Assembly: GCA_001692895.1 (NCBI GenBank)
Contig: KV748253.1
Coordinates: 124,001-188,000 of the forward strand
Direction of reading: 5' to 3'
Source of the DNA: Cenococcum geophilum 1.58
Lineage: Eukaryota; Ascomycota; Dothideomycetes; Gloniales; Gloniaceae
DNA: 64,000 bases
Shown: in pieces, positions 11,429 to 23,020 of the stretch
Layout of the letters: every line of letters begins with the position of its first letter
Position numbering within the stretch: the stretch's first letter is position 1
Position numbers and translations under genes: made by a program
Notes under the pieces: generated by a model
What the model saw: the letters and a program-made list of their open reading frames with translations, nothing else
What the model was told of the DNA's origin: nothing
Database searches by the model: none

Positions 11429-13843
11429 ATTTTAGTTTAGCCGTCTGTTTTTAGGTACTAGGCTAAGCTAAGGTTGTCTTAAGGCATTTACTTAGTTATT
11501 GCTAGAAGTCGCTAATAAATTATATACTATAATTAGAGATAATTATACTTAGTATACTATAGAGCTTATATACATTATTAATAAAGCTGTTAACTAGCTC
11601 CTTTATTAAGAGTCCTATTACTAGAATAAGGTATTATATTTTAGTTAGGCGGTCTATAATAACAAGGATATATATATATACCTTACCATAGTATTAGTAT
11701 ACCAGCAGCGTTATAATATAGTTAATTAAAATATTAGTCTATAGGCGAGCGGGTAGTTTTAATAGCTTTAAAAAACTAGGCGGGGTAAAACGGGGGGTCT
11801 TAGTACGAAAGTATAGGGCATAGTCTTTAATAAAGGTAGCCATAAATTAGGAGATTCCTAGCTACCAGTATATTTATTTTAAGAGGTTAAGGGTCTTAAC
11901 CTAGCTAGGATAACTAGTAGGGCCGCTACTATAAGAGTAATAGATAACTTCTAGGTAAAGGTCTAAGGCGTTAGGGATAAAGAGACATTAGCAGAAGTAG
12001 ATCTATCTGTTAATAATACTGCATTCTAACTTATTGCAATAAAGTAATTTCCTAATCTTCTTTAGCTACTAGTAAGCTTTCTAATTATATAAAGCCGCTA
12101 CTATATTTTTTATAAGTTTGTTCTCCTAGTATTCTAATAAAATTAACTTATCTAGTAACTTTTTAGCTATTTTAGGGTCTAGAGCGGCTATAAACTCCAC
12201 ATCGTTAAAGTTATAAGACTCGTATAGTAATTCTTTTAAAATTATAGGGTTAACTTTTAGGGTAGTATAACGACTTAGGCTTAGTAGCGGAGGCGTTTAT
12301 TATTGGCGTTCTTAGGCCTTATTCCTAGTAGCTAGCTTAGGGCGTTAGGGAGCGTGGCTTTACTATTAGGTCTATATATAATTATAAAGTTAAACTATAA
12401 AAGGAACTCTACCTACTAGACTTAGCGCTAATTTAGCTGCTTAGTAGTTATAAACATCTATAGGCTTTTATAGTTGGTAATAATTTTAAACGGCTCCTTA
12501 GTCCCTTATAGCTTAGGACGCCATTCCTTTAAAGCCTTAATAATAGTTAAGAGTTCTTTATTATAGATTTTATAGTTATACTTTAGCGCAGAGTGCTTTA
12601 CGGAGAAGAATGTAACCGGTTTTAATTTACTATTATTATTATACTAGAAAAGGACTCCGCTAAAAGCCTAATTTAATACGTCTATCTCTACCACTGTTTT
12701 CTTTATATAGTTATAGTATACTAATACTAGTGCTAAGGTAAAGGCTCCCTTAAGGGCCTTAAACGATTTAGCTTATTATAGTCCCTATAACTATCTAATA
12801 TCCTTTTTTAGGAGTTTTATTATAGGTGTAGCGATAACAGAGTAGCCTTAGATAAATTGTTAGTAGAAGTTTATAAAGCTAAGAAATTATTATAGTTCTT
12901 TAATTAATATTAGGTCCTTCTATTTCTATAAGGCCTATACCTTTTTAGGGTTTATAGTTATGCTATTAGTTAAGATAATTAAGCTAAGGTATTTCGTTTT
13001 AGTAGAATAAAACTTAAACTTATTAATATTAATCTAAAGTCCAGTATTACTAAGTTTTTAGATAACTTTATTTATATACTTAGTATACTTAACGCGTGTT
13101 TTAGAAAAGATAAGGACGTTATTAAGGTAGGCGGTATAGTAGTTATTAAGGGCGTTATATAAAATATAATTAATATAGTTTTAAAACGTGGCGGGTATGT
13201 TATAAAGGCCAAATAGTATAGCTAGCATCTTATAGAGTCCGAACCAGGTAATAAATACTATAAGCTACTTATAGCCCTTTATAATTTAGATCCGGTTAAA
13301 CGTAGTAATTATATTAAGTTTAGTAAAGTACTTAGCACTATAAAGTGCGTTAAGTATCTTGCGGATTAGTGGCAGTAGGTACCGATTTTTAATAGTAACT
13401 ATATTTAGGCCTTAGTAGTTATAGTAGATTTATATACCGCCACTAGGCTTAATAGCGAGAAGGAGTAATACGGTAGCTAGTAAGGTTAATTCGTGGATAA
13501 AACCCTTCTCTAGCATTTTATTAATCCATTTCTTTATATACCTAAGTTTAGCAAGTAAGAGTGGTCTATTTTTATAGTATAGGGCCTAGTTTCTAGGGAT
13601 AATCTTAATTTTATAGTCCTATAGTTAGTAAGGGGGCAGCTTATCTATATTTTTAGGAAGGAAGTACTTAAAATATTTATAAAACTTCTTTAGTAGGCGT
13701 TATAGAATATCTCTACGGGTTAATCCTAGTTTGCCTTTAAGAATTTTTTAATATTAGTATTGACTATCTTTTAGTATAAAAGCTCGGGCTTGGTTTTTAG
13801 ATTTATTTTAAAAAAGTTATAAAAATAGGGGGGTAGTACTTTA

Positions 13844-14070
13844 TGTTAGCGACTCAGTCAATCGAGACATAAGTACGGCAAAATGGTCGCGCAAGCCTAT
13901 ACGATTGGATTGTCTATAAACGAGAATCTAAAGCTAAAGAAAGGAAAGGAGAAGAAGGGGAGCGCCGCTTGAAGCTATATACGATCTTCGCGTTACGTAA
14001 CCGTAATATACGGCAATCTATAGCAACTTGCTGGTGTGTAGTTCTGCTAAGTTCTGCTAGTGCCGTAACA
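13844..14070 (-). repeat. 3' LTR of Gypsy-B
   Basis: 227 bp, TGTTAGCGACTC to TGCCGTAACA on the plus strand, followed by the complement of a purine tract (ttacccccccctctaaaaaa). Pairs with 22794-23020. Confidence 0.9.
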
Positions 14071-14130
14071 TTACCCCCCCCTCTAAAAAAGCCTGCCCTT
14101 AGGCTTTGCCGCTAAAAGTCTTAGTAAGAG

Positions 14131-14213
14131 AATCTAACCAATTAGATAACTTTAACCGCTGGTTAAAGTTCCTAAATATCTTAACACCTTATATGACTAA
14201 GAAATTTCTAGGG
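14131..14213 (-). repeat. Shared 3'-end palindromic segment (in Gypsy-B)
   Basis: 83 bp containing the inverted repeat aactttaacc/ggttaaagtt. The same 83-bp segment occurs in Copia G (55504-55586) and a ~55-bp part in Gypsy E (58274-58328), each time near the element's 3' end and in the same orientation relative to it. Confidence 0.8.
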
Positions 14214-15177
14214 CGTTTTTGTCCTTATATTCTTCTGGTAGCTTATCGTTTTTATTATACTAGCACTCTATCTACTTATCTAGGTACTTTAGCGGTCTGG
14301 GTTTATTAGGGTAATAGCTATAGAACTTCTAAAGCTTATAGGGGCTACCTATAAAGTTTTATATAGGGTACTAAGTAGGGTCCGGGTTATATCCTTTCCA
14401 ACTAATATAATACTTTAATGTTCCCTTTACAAGTTTATAGGCTAGTATTTCTTTAATTTCCTATTTATTATTGTTATTAACTTAAATTAGCAGGGGAGGT
14501 TTATTCTTTTATCTGGGTAGTAGGTTATTTATAGCTTTTTATAGTTTATCTAGTAAGAAAATAGGGTGGACTTTAATTAAGTTTGGGAGCTTAACCTTGT
14601 ATAAGTTGCCTACTTTATTAAGAATCTTATACGGTCCTACTATCTTATAGTCTAGCTTACGGCTAGGCCGTTCTATTTTTTAGTTCTTTGTTATAACCTA
14701 GACTATATTACCTATAGTAAAGTTAGGCTCGCGCCTATATTAGGATTTTTTTTTTAGGCGTATTGTTACAGTTTGCGGCAAGTTGCGCAAACTGTATAAT
14801 CGCGGCAGTGGTATATGGTCGTTAGCGGTTTGTACGTTTTGCGGCAACCTACGTAGAGCTGCGCAGAGCCTATATGTTTTATAGTAACCTACGCAGAGCT
14901 ACGCAGAGCCTATAGCACCTCGCGTAGAGCCTATGCGTTTTACAGCACCTTACGTAGAGCCTATGCGTTTCGCACGTTTTATAATAAAAAAACACCTTAA
15001 TAAATATTTTCTAAATTTATTAAATAATTATATATTTTTATAGATTGCTATAATATACTTTTAAATATATTTATATTATAACTATATAAAATATAGAGCT
15101 ATTTACTTAGGTAAAGGGAAAGCCTCTTATAGAGGCTCCAAATTGTTAATTAACGGTATTCCTAATAATCTGCTAAG

Positions 15178-15322
15178 GCCTACCTACCTACCTACTTACC
15201 TACCTGCCTATCTACCTATCTACTTACCTACCTACCTACCTGCCTACCTGCCTACCTATTTATCTATCTATCTATCTGTCTATTTATCTATTTATTTATT
15301 TATACCTACCTATCTATATTAC
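15178..15322. repeat. CTAC-rich microsatellite module of S2
   Basis: Repeats of ctacctac and tatctatctatctgt over about 145 bp, followed by the AT-rich spacer ccttaatttaatctattaat, which corresponds to the spacer at 6728-6760 in S1. Confidence 0.9.
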
Positions 15323-15377
15323 CTTAATTTAATCTATTAATTAAATCGTTTATAGTATTCGCTAGCTAGTTATTTAA

Positions 15378-16361
15378 ACGGTTATTATCTGGCTCTAGTA
15401 GCGGTTATATAGCTCTGGCGAGGTTATATAGCTCTAGTAATAGTTATATAGTTTTAGTAACGGTTATCTAGCTTTAACAACGGTTATCTAGCTCTAACGA
15501 CGGTTGTCTAGTTCTAGCGACGGTTATTTAGTTCTGGCAACGGTGACGGTTATCTAGTTCTAGCGACGGTTGTCTAGTTATCTAGTTCTGGCAATAGTTA
15601 ATAGTCGTCTAGTTCTAGCAACGGTCGTCTAGCTCTAGCGACGGTTATTTAGCTCTAGTGACGGTTGACGGTTATTTGGTTTTAGTAACGGTTGTCTAGC
15701 TCTGGCGACGGTTGTCTAGCTCTAATAACGGTCGTCTGGCTCTAGCGATGGTTAATAGTTATCTAGCTCTGGCAACGGTTATCTGGCTCTAGCTCTAGTA
15801 ACAGTTATCTAGTTCTAGCGATAGTTGTCTGGTTTTAGCGATGGTTGTCTAGTTCTAGCGATAGTTGTCTAGTCGTCTAGTTCTAGCGATGGTTGTCTGG
15901 CTCTGGCGACGGTTGTTTAGCTCTAATAACGGTTATCTAACTTTGGCGATGGTCGACGGTTGTCTGGCTCTAGTGATGGTCGACGGTTATCTAGCTCTAG
16001 CGACGGTCGTCTAGCTCTGGCTCTGGCGACGGTTGTCTAATTCTAGCAACAGTTGTCTAGTTCTGGCGACGGTTGTCTGGTTATCTAGTTCTAGCGACGG
16101 TTATTTAGCTCTAGCAATAATCGTCTAGCTCTAATAACGGTTGTTTAGCTCTAGCGATGGTTAACGGTTGTCTAGCTCTGGTAATAGTTATCTGGCTCTA
16201 GTAACGGTTAACAATCGTCTAGTTTTAGCAACGGTTGTTTAGCTCCGGCAACGGTTATTTAACTCTAGCGACGATTATCTGGCTCTAATAATGGTCGTCT
16301 AGCTCTAGCAATAGTTAATAGTTGTCTAGTTCTGGCGACGGTCGTCTAGTTTTAGTGACGG
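15378..16361. repeat. 20-bp tandem array in S2
   Basis: Close to 49 units of the same 20-bp repeat as in S1 (gttatctagctctagcgacg type), with occasional partial units such as an extra gacggt or ggctct. About twice as long as the S1 array. Flanks (ttcgctagctagt on the left, ccttagctagctgct on the right) match S1 and J. Confidence 0.9.
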
Positions 16362-16496
16362 TCCTTAGCTAGCTGCTATTTTAGTGCCTCCCTAAGTAGA
16401 AAGGATATAAGAAAAAAAGGGTAAAAAATAAGGTGGCTACCTAGGTGTATATGTAGAGGCTATTAGGAATATAGTAGGGACCCGATAGTAATATAT

Positions 16497-17660
16497 TATG
16501 CGGAGCTTTATGCAGAGCTTCTATATGTAAAGCTTCGCGCAGAGCCTTGTATAGAGCCTCTATATATAGAGCTTTATATAGAGCTTTATATAGAGCTTTA
16601 TAGAGAGCTTTTAAGTAGAGCTTTATATAAAGCCTCTATATATAGAGCTTCGTGTAAAGCCTTATATAGAGCTTTATATAAAGCTTTATATAGAGCTTTA
16701 TATAGAGCTTTAAGTAGAGCTTCGCGTAGAGCTTTGAGTAGAGCCTTATATAGGCTTTAAGCAGAGCTTTAAGTAGAGCTTTATATAGAGCTTTGAGTAG
16801 AGCTTTATATAAAGCTTTAAGTAGAGCTTCGTGCAAAGCTTTGTATAGAGCTTTGTATAAAGCTTTAAGCGGAGCTTTATATAGAGCTTTAAGCGGAGCT
16901 TTGTATAGAGCTTCGTGCGGAGCTTCGTGCGGAGCTTTGTATAGAGCTTTAAGTAGAGCTTTAAGCAGAGCTTTGTGCGGAGCTTTATATAGAGCTTTAA
17001 GTAGAGCTTCGAGCAGAGCTTTAAGCAGAGCTTTAAGCAGAGCTTTAAGCAAAGCTTTGTGTAGAGCTTTGAGTAGAGCTTTATATAGAGCTTTAAGCAG
17101 AGCTTTATATAGAGCTTTAAGCAGAGCTTTATGTAGAGCTTTAAGCAGAGCTTTGTATAGAGCTTTAAGCGGAGCTTTGTGTAAAGCTTCGTGTAGAGTT
17201 TTATATAAAGCTTTAAGCGAAGCTTTGCGTAGAGCTTTAAGCGGAGCTTTGTATAGAGCTTTGTGCGGAGCTTTATACAGAGCTTTATATAGAGCTTTAA
17301 GTAGAGCTTCGTATAGAGCTTTGTATAGAGCTTTATATAGAGCTTTAAGCAGAGCTTTAAGTAGAGCTTTATATAGAGCTTTATATAGAGCTTTGTGTAG
17401 AGCTTCGAGCAGAGCTTTAAGCAGAGCTTTATATAAAGCTTTAAGCAGAGCTTCGTATAAAGCTTCGTGTAGAGTTTTATATAGAGCTTTGTATAGAGCT
17501 TTATATAAAGCTTTATATAGAGCTTTAAGCAAAGCTTTAAGCAGAGCTTTATATAGAGCTTTAAGCAGAGCTTTATATAAAGCTTTATACAGAACCTTAT
17601 ATAGAGCTTCGTATAGAGCCTCGTGTAGAGCTTCGTGCAGAGCTTTATATAGAGCTTTAT
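16497..17660. repeat. 12-bp tandem array in S2
   Basis: 1.16 kb of agagctttatat/agagctttaagc units. Several long frames remain open on both strands (298 and 386 aa minus, 289 aa plus), giving KALYKALL-, KLYIKLYT- and RALYRALS-type peptides. This is expected for a 12-bp unit without stop triplets and is not evidence of a gene. Confidence 0.9.
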
Positions 17661-17668
17661 AGTTATAG

Positions 17669-17932
17669 TATTAGGATTTTTTTTAGGCGCGTTATTNCAG
17701 CTAAAAATTAGGGTCTGCAAAACCTGTATAAGCCGCGATTTCAGTAATTTATAGTAATTTGCACGAGTAGCCTGTATATTTATAGTAATTTGTAGTAATT
17801 TGCACGAGTAGCCTATATGTTTATAGCAAATTGCCGTAAGTTGCCGCAAATCGCTAAAATTGCGACTTACGCAGGTTTTGCAGACCCTGATTTTCGCTTG
17901 CGACAACGTGCCTAAAAAAAAATTTCCTAATA
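17669..17932. mobile_element. Inverted-repeat unit at right end of S2 (MITE-like)
   Basis: The two ends are complementary over roughly 80 bp: tattagga, T tract, aggcgcgtta, then gggtctgcaaaacctg on the left, and the complement of the same on the right. A related copy of the left arm starts at 14738. The middle holds a direct repeat of aatttgcacgagtagcct. It could be a separate MITE that jumped into the array end, or the true terminus of S2 duplicated. Confidence 0.55.
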
Positions 17933-20900
17933 TATGCTTATTTACCTACTATTCTATTAATTTTTGGGCCTTTTTTAGGTTTATATAGGCTACTTTCTAG
18001 GCTTCTTCTAAGCGCTTAGCGTACTGCTAGGCTTCCTTATAAGATAGTTTTTCGCGTATAGTTTAGGGCCCTTTTAGTCTTTTCTAGTTAAAGCTTATAT
18101 GGGGTAGGTAACCCATTTCTAGTTAAATAGGGGCAAATCCGGTAGAGTTATAGGGTAGGGTCGCTTAGGCGTAGTTTATTAAGGGCAACAGTTTGGCCTA
18201 GTTATCCTAGAAGTAGTTAACGAAAGGCTAAAGTCTCTAGTCTAAGTATTAATTCACAATCTCCGTTTAACCATCTGTCTAGGGGTAATATGCCATAAAA
18301 AGCTTTAGCTTAATGCTTAGGATCTAGGTAAACTTGTTCTAAAAGGCTAATATAAACTACGGCCTATAGTTAGATATAATAGTGTCTAATAGTCCATAAA
18401 TTTAGTAGACGTAGTAGATATACAGTTGGGCTGCCTCTTTAGTATTAATATTCTTATAATAGGGAATTAAAAACGGGCGCTTGCTAAAGCGGTTAACTAG
18501 GATTATAACTATATTATATCTATTACGGTCTAGAGGTAGCTTATAAAAGTTTATAGAGACATATTACTAAGGGCGGTTAGGTATTAGGAGGGGTTTTAAT
18601 AGTCCTAAGGTCTTATCTCGTAGGATTATAGACCTATAGCAGTTATTATAGTTCCGTACATAGCGGTTAATATCTATAACCATTCTAGGCTAGTAGTAGC
18701 GGTTGCCAATAATCCTACGGGTCTTATTCTTTCTGGGGTAGGCCGTAGAGACCTAGGTATATGCTTTAGTAATAAGCTAAGTCTATAAGTTCTATTCCTC
18801 TACCACTACCAGCTGTTTCTAATACTTAAGTAATCTATTTTTGAGGGACTATAGGCTAGTAACATTCTTTGCCTTTTTACGGTACTCCTATAGAGAAGGG
18901 GCCGTATAGTTTGTTTATAGCAATTTATTAATTAAGTTAAGTCCTAAAGGGTTAATAGGATACATCTCGGCGCCTAAGGGGTTTGTACTTAGTTCTGCTT
19001 ATATCCAGGGGTTAAGGTGCTTTAGTTATAGTAGCGTCTAGGTCTATAATAAGATCTTTATAGCCGTATAGTTACCTAGGTCTTATTTACGCCTAGTAAG
19101 AGTATCTACACGGTTTGTAGCGCCTGGTCTATATATAATTAAGAAGTTAAACTAAGATAGGACGTCCGCCTAGCGTGCCTACCGGGCCATAAGGGCCTTA
19201 GTTATTATAAAGTATTCTAGGGCCTTATAATCTAACACTACTTTAATAGGTTTAGGGGTCCCCTTTAGCTATACACACTAATACTAAAAGCTAAAAATAA
19301 TAGCCAGCATTTCTTTATTATAGATATGGTAGTTTAGTTTAGTATCTATTATAGTCTTTAAATAGTATATAATAGGGTACTATTCTCCGTCTAGTTAATT
19401 CTGGGAAAAAACACCGGCTATTACGCTATTTAAGGCATTAGTTTCTAGTATTAAGGGCCGTTTTAGGTTAAAGTAGGTAAGTAGGGGGGCTAATACTAGC
19501 CGTTTTTTAAGCTTATTAAAGGCCTGTATATATATAGCGTTAAAGTAAAAGGGCTGGTCTTTCCTAGTAAGGCGGTTAAGAGGCTAGGTAATCCTGCTAT
19601 AGTTCTTAATAAAGTATTAGTAGAAGTTACAGAAACCTAAAAACAATTATACCCCCTTTACGGTCCGAGGGGGCGTCTACTAGTTAATTACGGTTATTTT
19701 CTCTAGGTCGGCCTTAATTCCGTTTATACTAATAATAAAACCTAGGTACTTTATATGCTTAATACTAAATTCTAACTTCTTAATATCGGCCTAAAGGCTA
19801 GCTTTATAAAGCTGTTATAGGACTTTATAGACGTGCTCCTTATATTCCAGTTCGTTCTCTAAATAGATTATAATATTATCTAAATAGGCCGTATAGAAGT
19901 TGTTAAGGTAGTTAAAGAGTATATTATTTATATACCGCTAGTACGTAGCTAGTCTGTTAGTTAATTTAAAAGGAAGTACCTTATATTTATATGTCCTGTA
20001 ATGGGTCCGGAATATAGTAAGATCCTTAAACCTAGGGTCTATCCTAATTCGGTAAAAGGCCTAGCGGATATTAAGCTTTATAAAAACCTTAGCTCTACTT
20101 ATTTAGGTAAAAGTCTTATTAAGTAAGGGTAGTAGGTAGCGGTCCTTATAGGTTATATTATTTAGCTTACGGTAGTTAATATAGAAGCGCAGTCCTCTAT
20201 TTAGCTTTTTAATAAAAAGAATAGGTAAGTTAAAAGGGGCTTAGCTAGGCTTAATAAAGCCCTTATTTAGGTTATTAATAAGGTACTACTTTATAGCCTA
20301 TAATTTAGTAATAGATTATAGGTAGAGAGGGCTAAAGCTAAGGGTACTTCCCTTATCTTACTTAATCTTAATCTTATAGTTATATAGTTAGTGGGGTAAA
20401 AGTATATTAGACGCTGCCTTAGAGAATACGTCCTTAAATTTCCGGTATTAATTAGGCAGTTTTTACTCTACTAGTTCTTTATCTATAAGCCCACTTTTTT
20501 ATCTACTAAGCTCACTTTCCTTTTCCTTAATTATTTAATTAATTTTGTATAGGCTAGTCGTAAAGGTAATAGTATTAGGCTAAACTAGGTTTTAGTAGAA
20601 TCCTACAGCGCTAATATAGTAGATATTAACTGGTAGGAGGTCTATAGGTTTCTTTAGCGTCTATTAGGCTGTGGTTTATAGTATAGGGTTTATAGTCTTT
20701 CTTAGCTTACATTCTATTTTCCGTAAGTTATCCTTCCTATTTATTAGTTTAGTATAGCGTCTAATATCCCTAGCTTTCCTTTATAGCTTTATAGGGTTCT
20801 CCATAGGGAACTTAGCTAGGTTATTACTAACTTCCTAGGTCTTTAGTGCGGGTGGCGTAATATAGGTAGTCTGGGGGCGGTGTAGTATATAAATCCGTTA

Positions 20901-22793
20901 TAGGTTAAGCTATACATCCTTCTTAAAGGCCTAGTCTCTGCACATAGCATTGGCCTAGTAAATAGTATTAATCTAGGGCTGTATAAGGTTTTTTATTATA
21001 ATGCTAATTTCTTTTATAAAGGAAGGGGTTAGGGGTAGAGTTTTAGGCTAGATAAGCCGTCTACTCTATACTTTAAGCTATAAGCCTAAATAGGCTAGCC
21101 ATTTTCTTCCTAAGATTATATTATGGCTTCCTAAGTCTATAATAAGAAAGGGGATATTATACTACCTTTATCTATTAACGCGGAGGTAGATCCGTAAGAT
21201 AATTATAATAAATAGCCCTATCCGTCCGTTATAACCGCGAATAGGAATTAGTTTAGGCAGTTCTTTAAGGGGTATATTTAAAAAGTTAGCCAGTTTTACA
21301 GCGCACTTTATATTAATTAAGGTAAAGGTATTTACTCCTAAGTTAGCTAAAGCAGAGGTTAAAACTTAATATCTATTACGAAATAAAGTATAAGGGATAG
21401 TGCAGCTTCTTCTACTAACTAGCTAACCTAGATTAATATATGATATATTAATCCCTTTTAACCCTAGAGAGGAGTTTTCCTCTAGGGTTCCTCTTTTTCT
21501 AGCTCTATACTATCCTCCTAAATTAATAGGACCTTATTTATCCTTGCCTTTATTAAGCAGTTCCTTATAGGGTGGCCTATTTAACTATATAAGAAGTAAG
21601 CTCCTTAATCGCTAAGGGCCTATATACGGGGGTCGCTATATATAGGCCAGGTGTATACTAGGCCTATAGTAGGGGTAGCTACGCGGCTAGTTACTGGGTT
21701 AGCTATAGGAGTTACTAATTATACTAGGGCACTATAGGCCGTACTTATAGTACTTATAGCCTAGTTTATAAGGTTTCTAGTTTTTAGCTAGTTAGCGCAT
21801 ACCTTAATTTAATAGAGGCCTTAGTTAATAGCTAGGTAATAGTCTATAAGTTCCTTTAACGTCTATGCTATAGTATAAGCTAGTAATACGGCCCGTTATA
21901 GGTTTAGGGTAAGCTTATCAAAGAGGTCTAGCAGTAGGTCTTTTTAGGAGATCTAGACCTGTTTAGCTAGGTGTAAAAAGCGGGTTTAGAAGGCCGAAAA
22001 GGTCTCTATTGTTTTTATATTTAGGCTTTTATAGCTAAGGCGGGCGTTTTATACTTTAAAAGGGTCCTTATAAATAGAAGACAAGTATTTAATTATTTCT
22101 TTTTTAGAGATAAAGGGGTTTACTAAGTCTTTAGTATATTGCGGGCGTAAATACGTCTGGGCGTCTCCGCCAGTATAGCTAAAGACATAGGCCATTCTAG
22201 CTTAGGCGTTAGGGAAGTGGTCTATATTAACTTTAAGCTTATTCTATAATTAGAGCTTTTAATTATTAAATATAGGGTCGGTTCCGTCTATAAGTAGTAG
22301 GGGGTCTATAACCTTTACTAACCGCTTTGGTGCTATATAGGTCTTAGTGGATCCATTAAGGCGCTAGAATAGGGCCTAAAGGACTATAGTAAGTCTTTAG
22401 TTATCTAATAATAACTCATTATTAGATATAGGGGTATCTTTAGCTTTAAGCAGCTCTCATAATTATTTAATTTTAGTATTAGCAGCCGCAAGCTCCGCCT
22501 AGGGGGTTAAAACGTTAATTATTTCTTCGTATAAAGTATTTAAGGGTCCTACAGCTGCTTTACCTACTGCTGTAGTTCGTGGCATAGTAGTAGGGGTATT
22601 AGGTAATTCTAGGTAATTTCTTTAGGGGTTCTGGTCTATGTATGTCTTATAGGTCCTTTTCTTAGGGTTTTATTCTTTTCTTTTAGGTCCTGTCCTTGTA
22701 GTCCTAGTAATATCCTTAGGGTCCTATTCTATATTCTTGTAGATATATTTAAGTTCCTTCTTAGGAAGAAAGAGTAGAGTAAGCTTTAGATAA

Positions 22794-23020
22794 TGTTAGT
22801 AACTTAGTTAATCGAGATATAAGTACGGCAAAATGGTCGCGTAAGCCTATATAATTGGATTATCTATAAACAAGAATCTAAAGCTAAAGAAAGGAAAGGA
22901 GAAGAAGGGGAGCGCCGCTCGAAGCTATATACGATCTTCGCGTCACGTGACCGCAATATGCGGCAATCTATGGCAACTTACCGGTGCGTAGTTTTGCCAA
23001 GTTCTGCTAGTGCCGTAATA
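22794..23020 (-). repeat. 5' LTR of Gypsy-B
   Basis: 227 bp, TGTTAGTAACTT to GCCGTAATA, a RIP-diverged copy of 13844-14070, followed by the target duplication CTTTA. Confidence 0.9.

Larger units (their letters stand above)
14738..17932. mobile_element. S2: composite satellite element inserted in Gypsy-B
   Basis: Ends form a perfect 10-bp inverted repeat, tatattagga (14736-14745) and tcctaatata (17925-17934), followed inward by T-rich tracts and aggcg/aggca. This can be read as a TA duplication around TATTAGGA termini. Modules run: left arm with gcagagctacgcagagcc-type units, CTAC-rich repeats, AT spacer, 20-bp array, unique ~135 bp, 12-bp array, then a 264-bp inverted-repeat unit. Order and sequence match S1, but the terminal sequences differ. 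No transposase was recognised. It splits the integrase region of Gypsy-B. Confidence 0.6.
13844..23020 (-). mobile_element. Gypsy-B: chromodomain Ty3/Gypsy element with both LTRs, broken
   Basis: 9.18-kb element bounded by 227-bp LTRs and flanked by CTTTA on both sides (13839-13843 and 23021-23025). Read on the minus strand: a gag start near 22584 (MPRTTAVGKAAVG), a CCHC-like knuckle near 21560-21610 (GHPIRNC), protease/RT over about 21.3-19.66 kb, RNase H at about 19.6-19.1 kb (PIKVVLDYKALEYF), integrase at about 18.95-17.94 and 14.74-14.47 kb, and a chromodomain at about 14470-14310 (YYISWKGYNPDPT). A purine tract lies against the left LTR. Composite block S2 is inserted in the integrase part. 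All parts in family order; many breaks, so not functional as it stands. Confidence 0.9.

Noticed and set aside
16636-17906. Long overlapping frames (298, 386 and 289 aa) in the 12-bp array
   Set aside because: They exist on both strands and in several frames because the 12-bp unit lacks stop codons; peptide is pure repeat.
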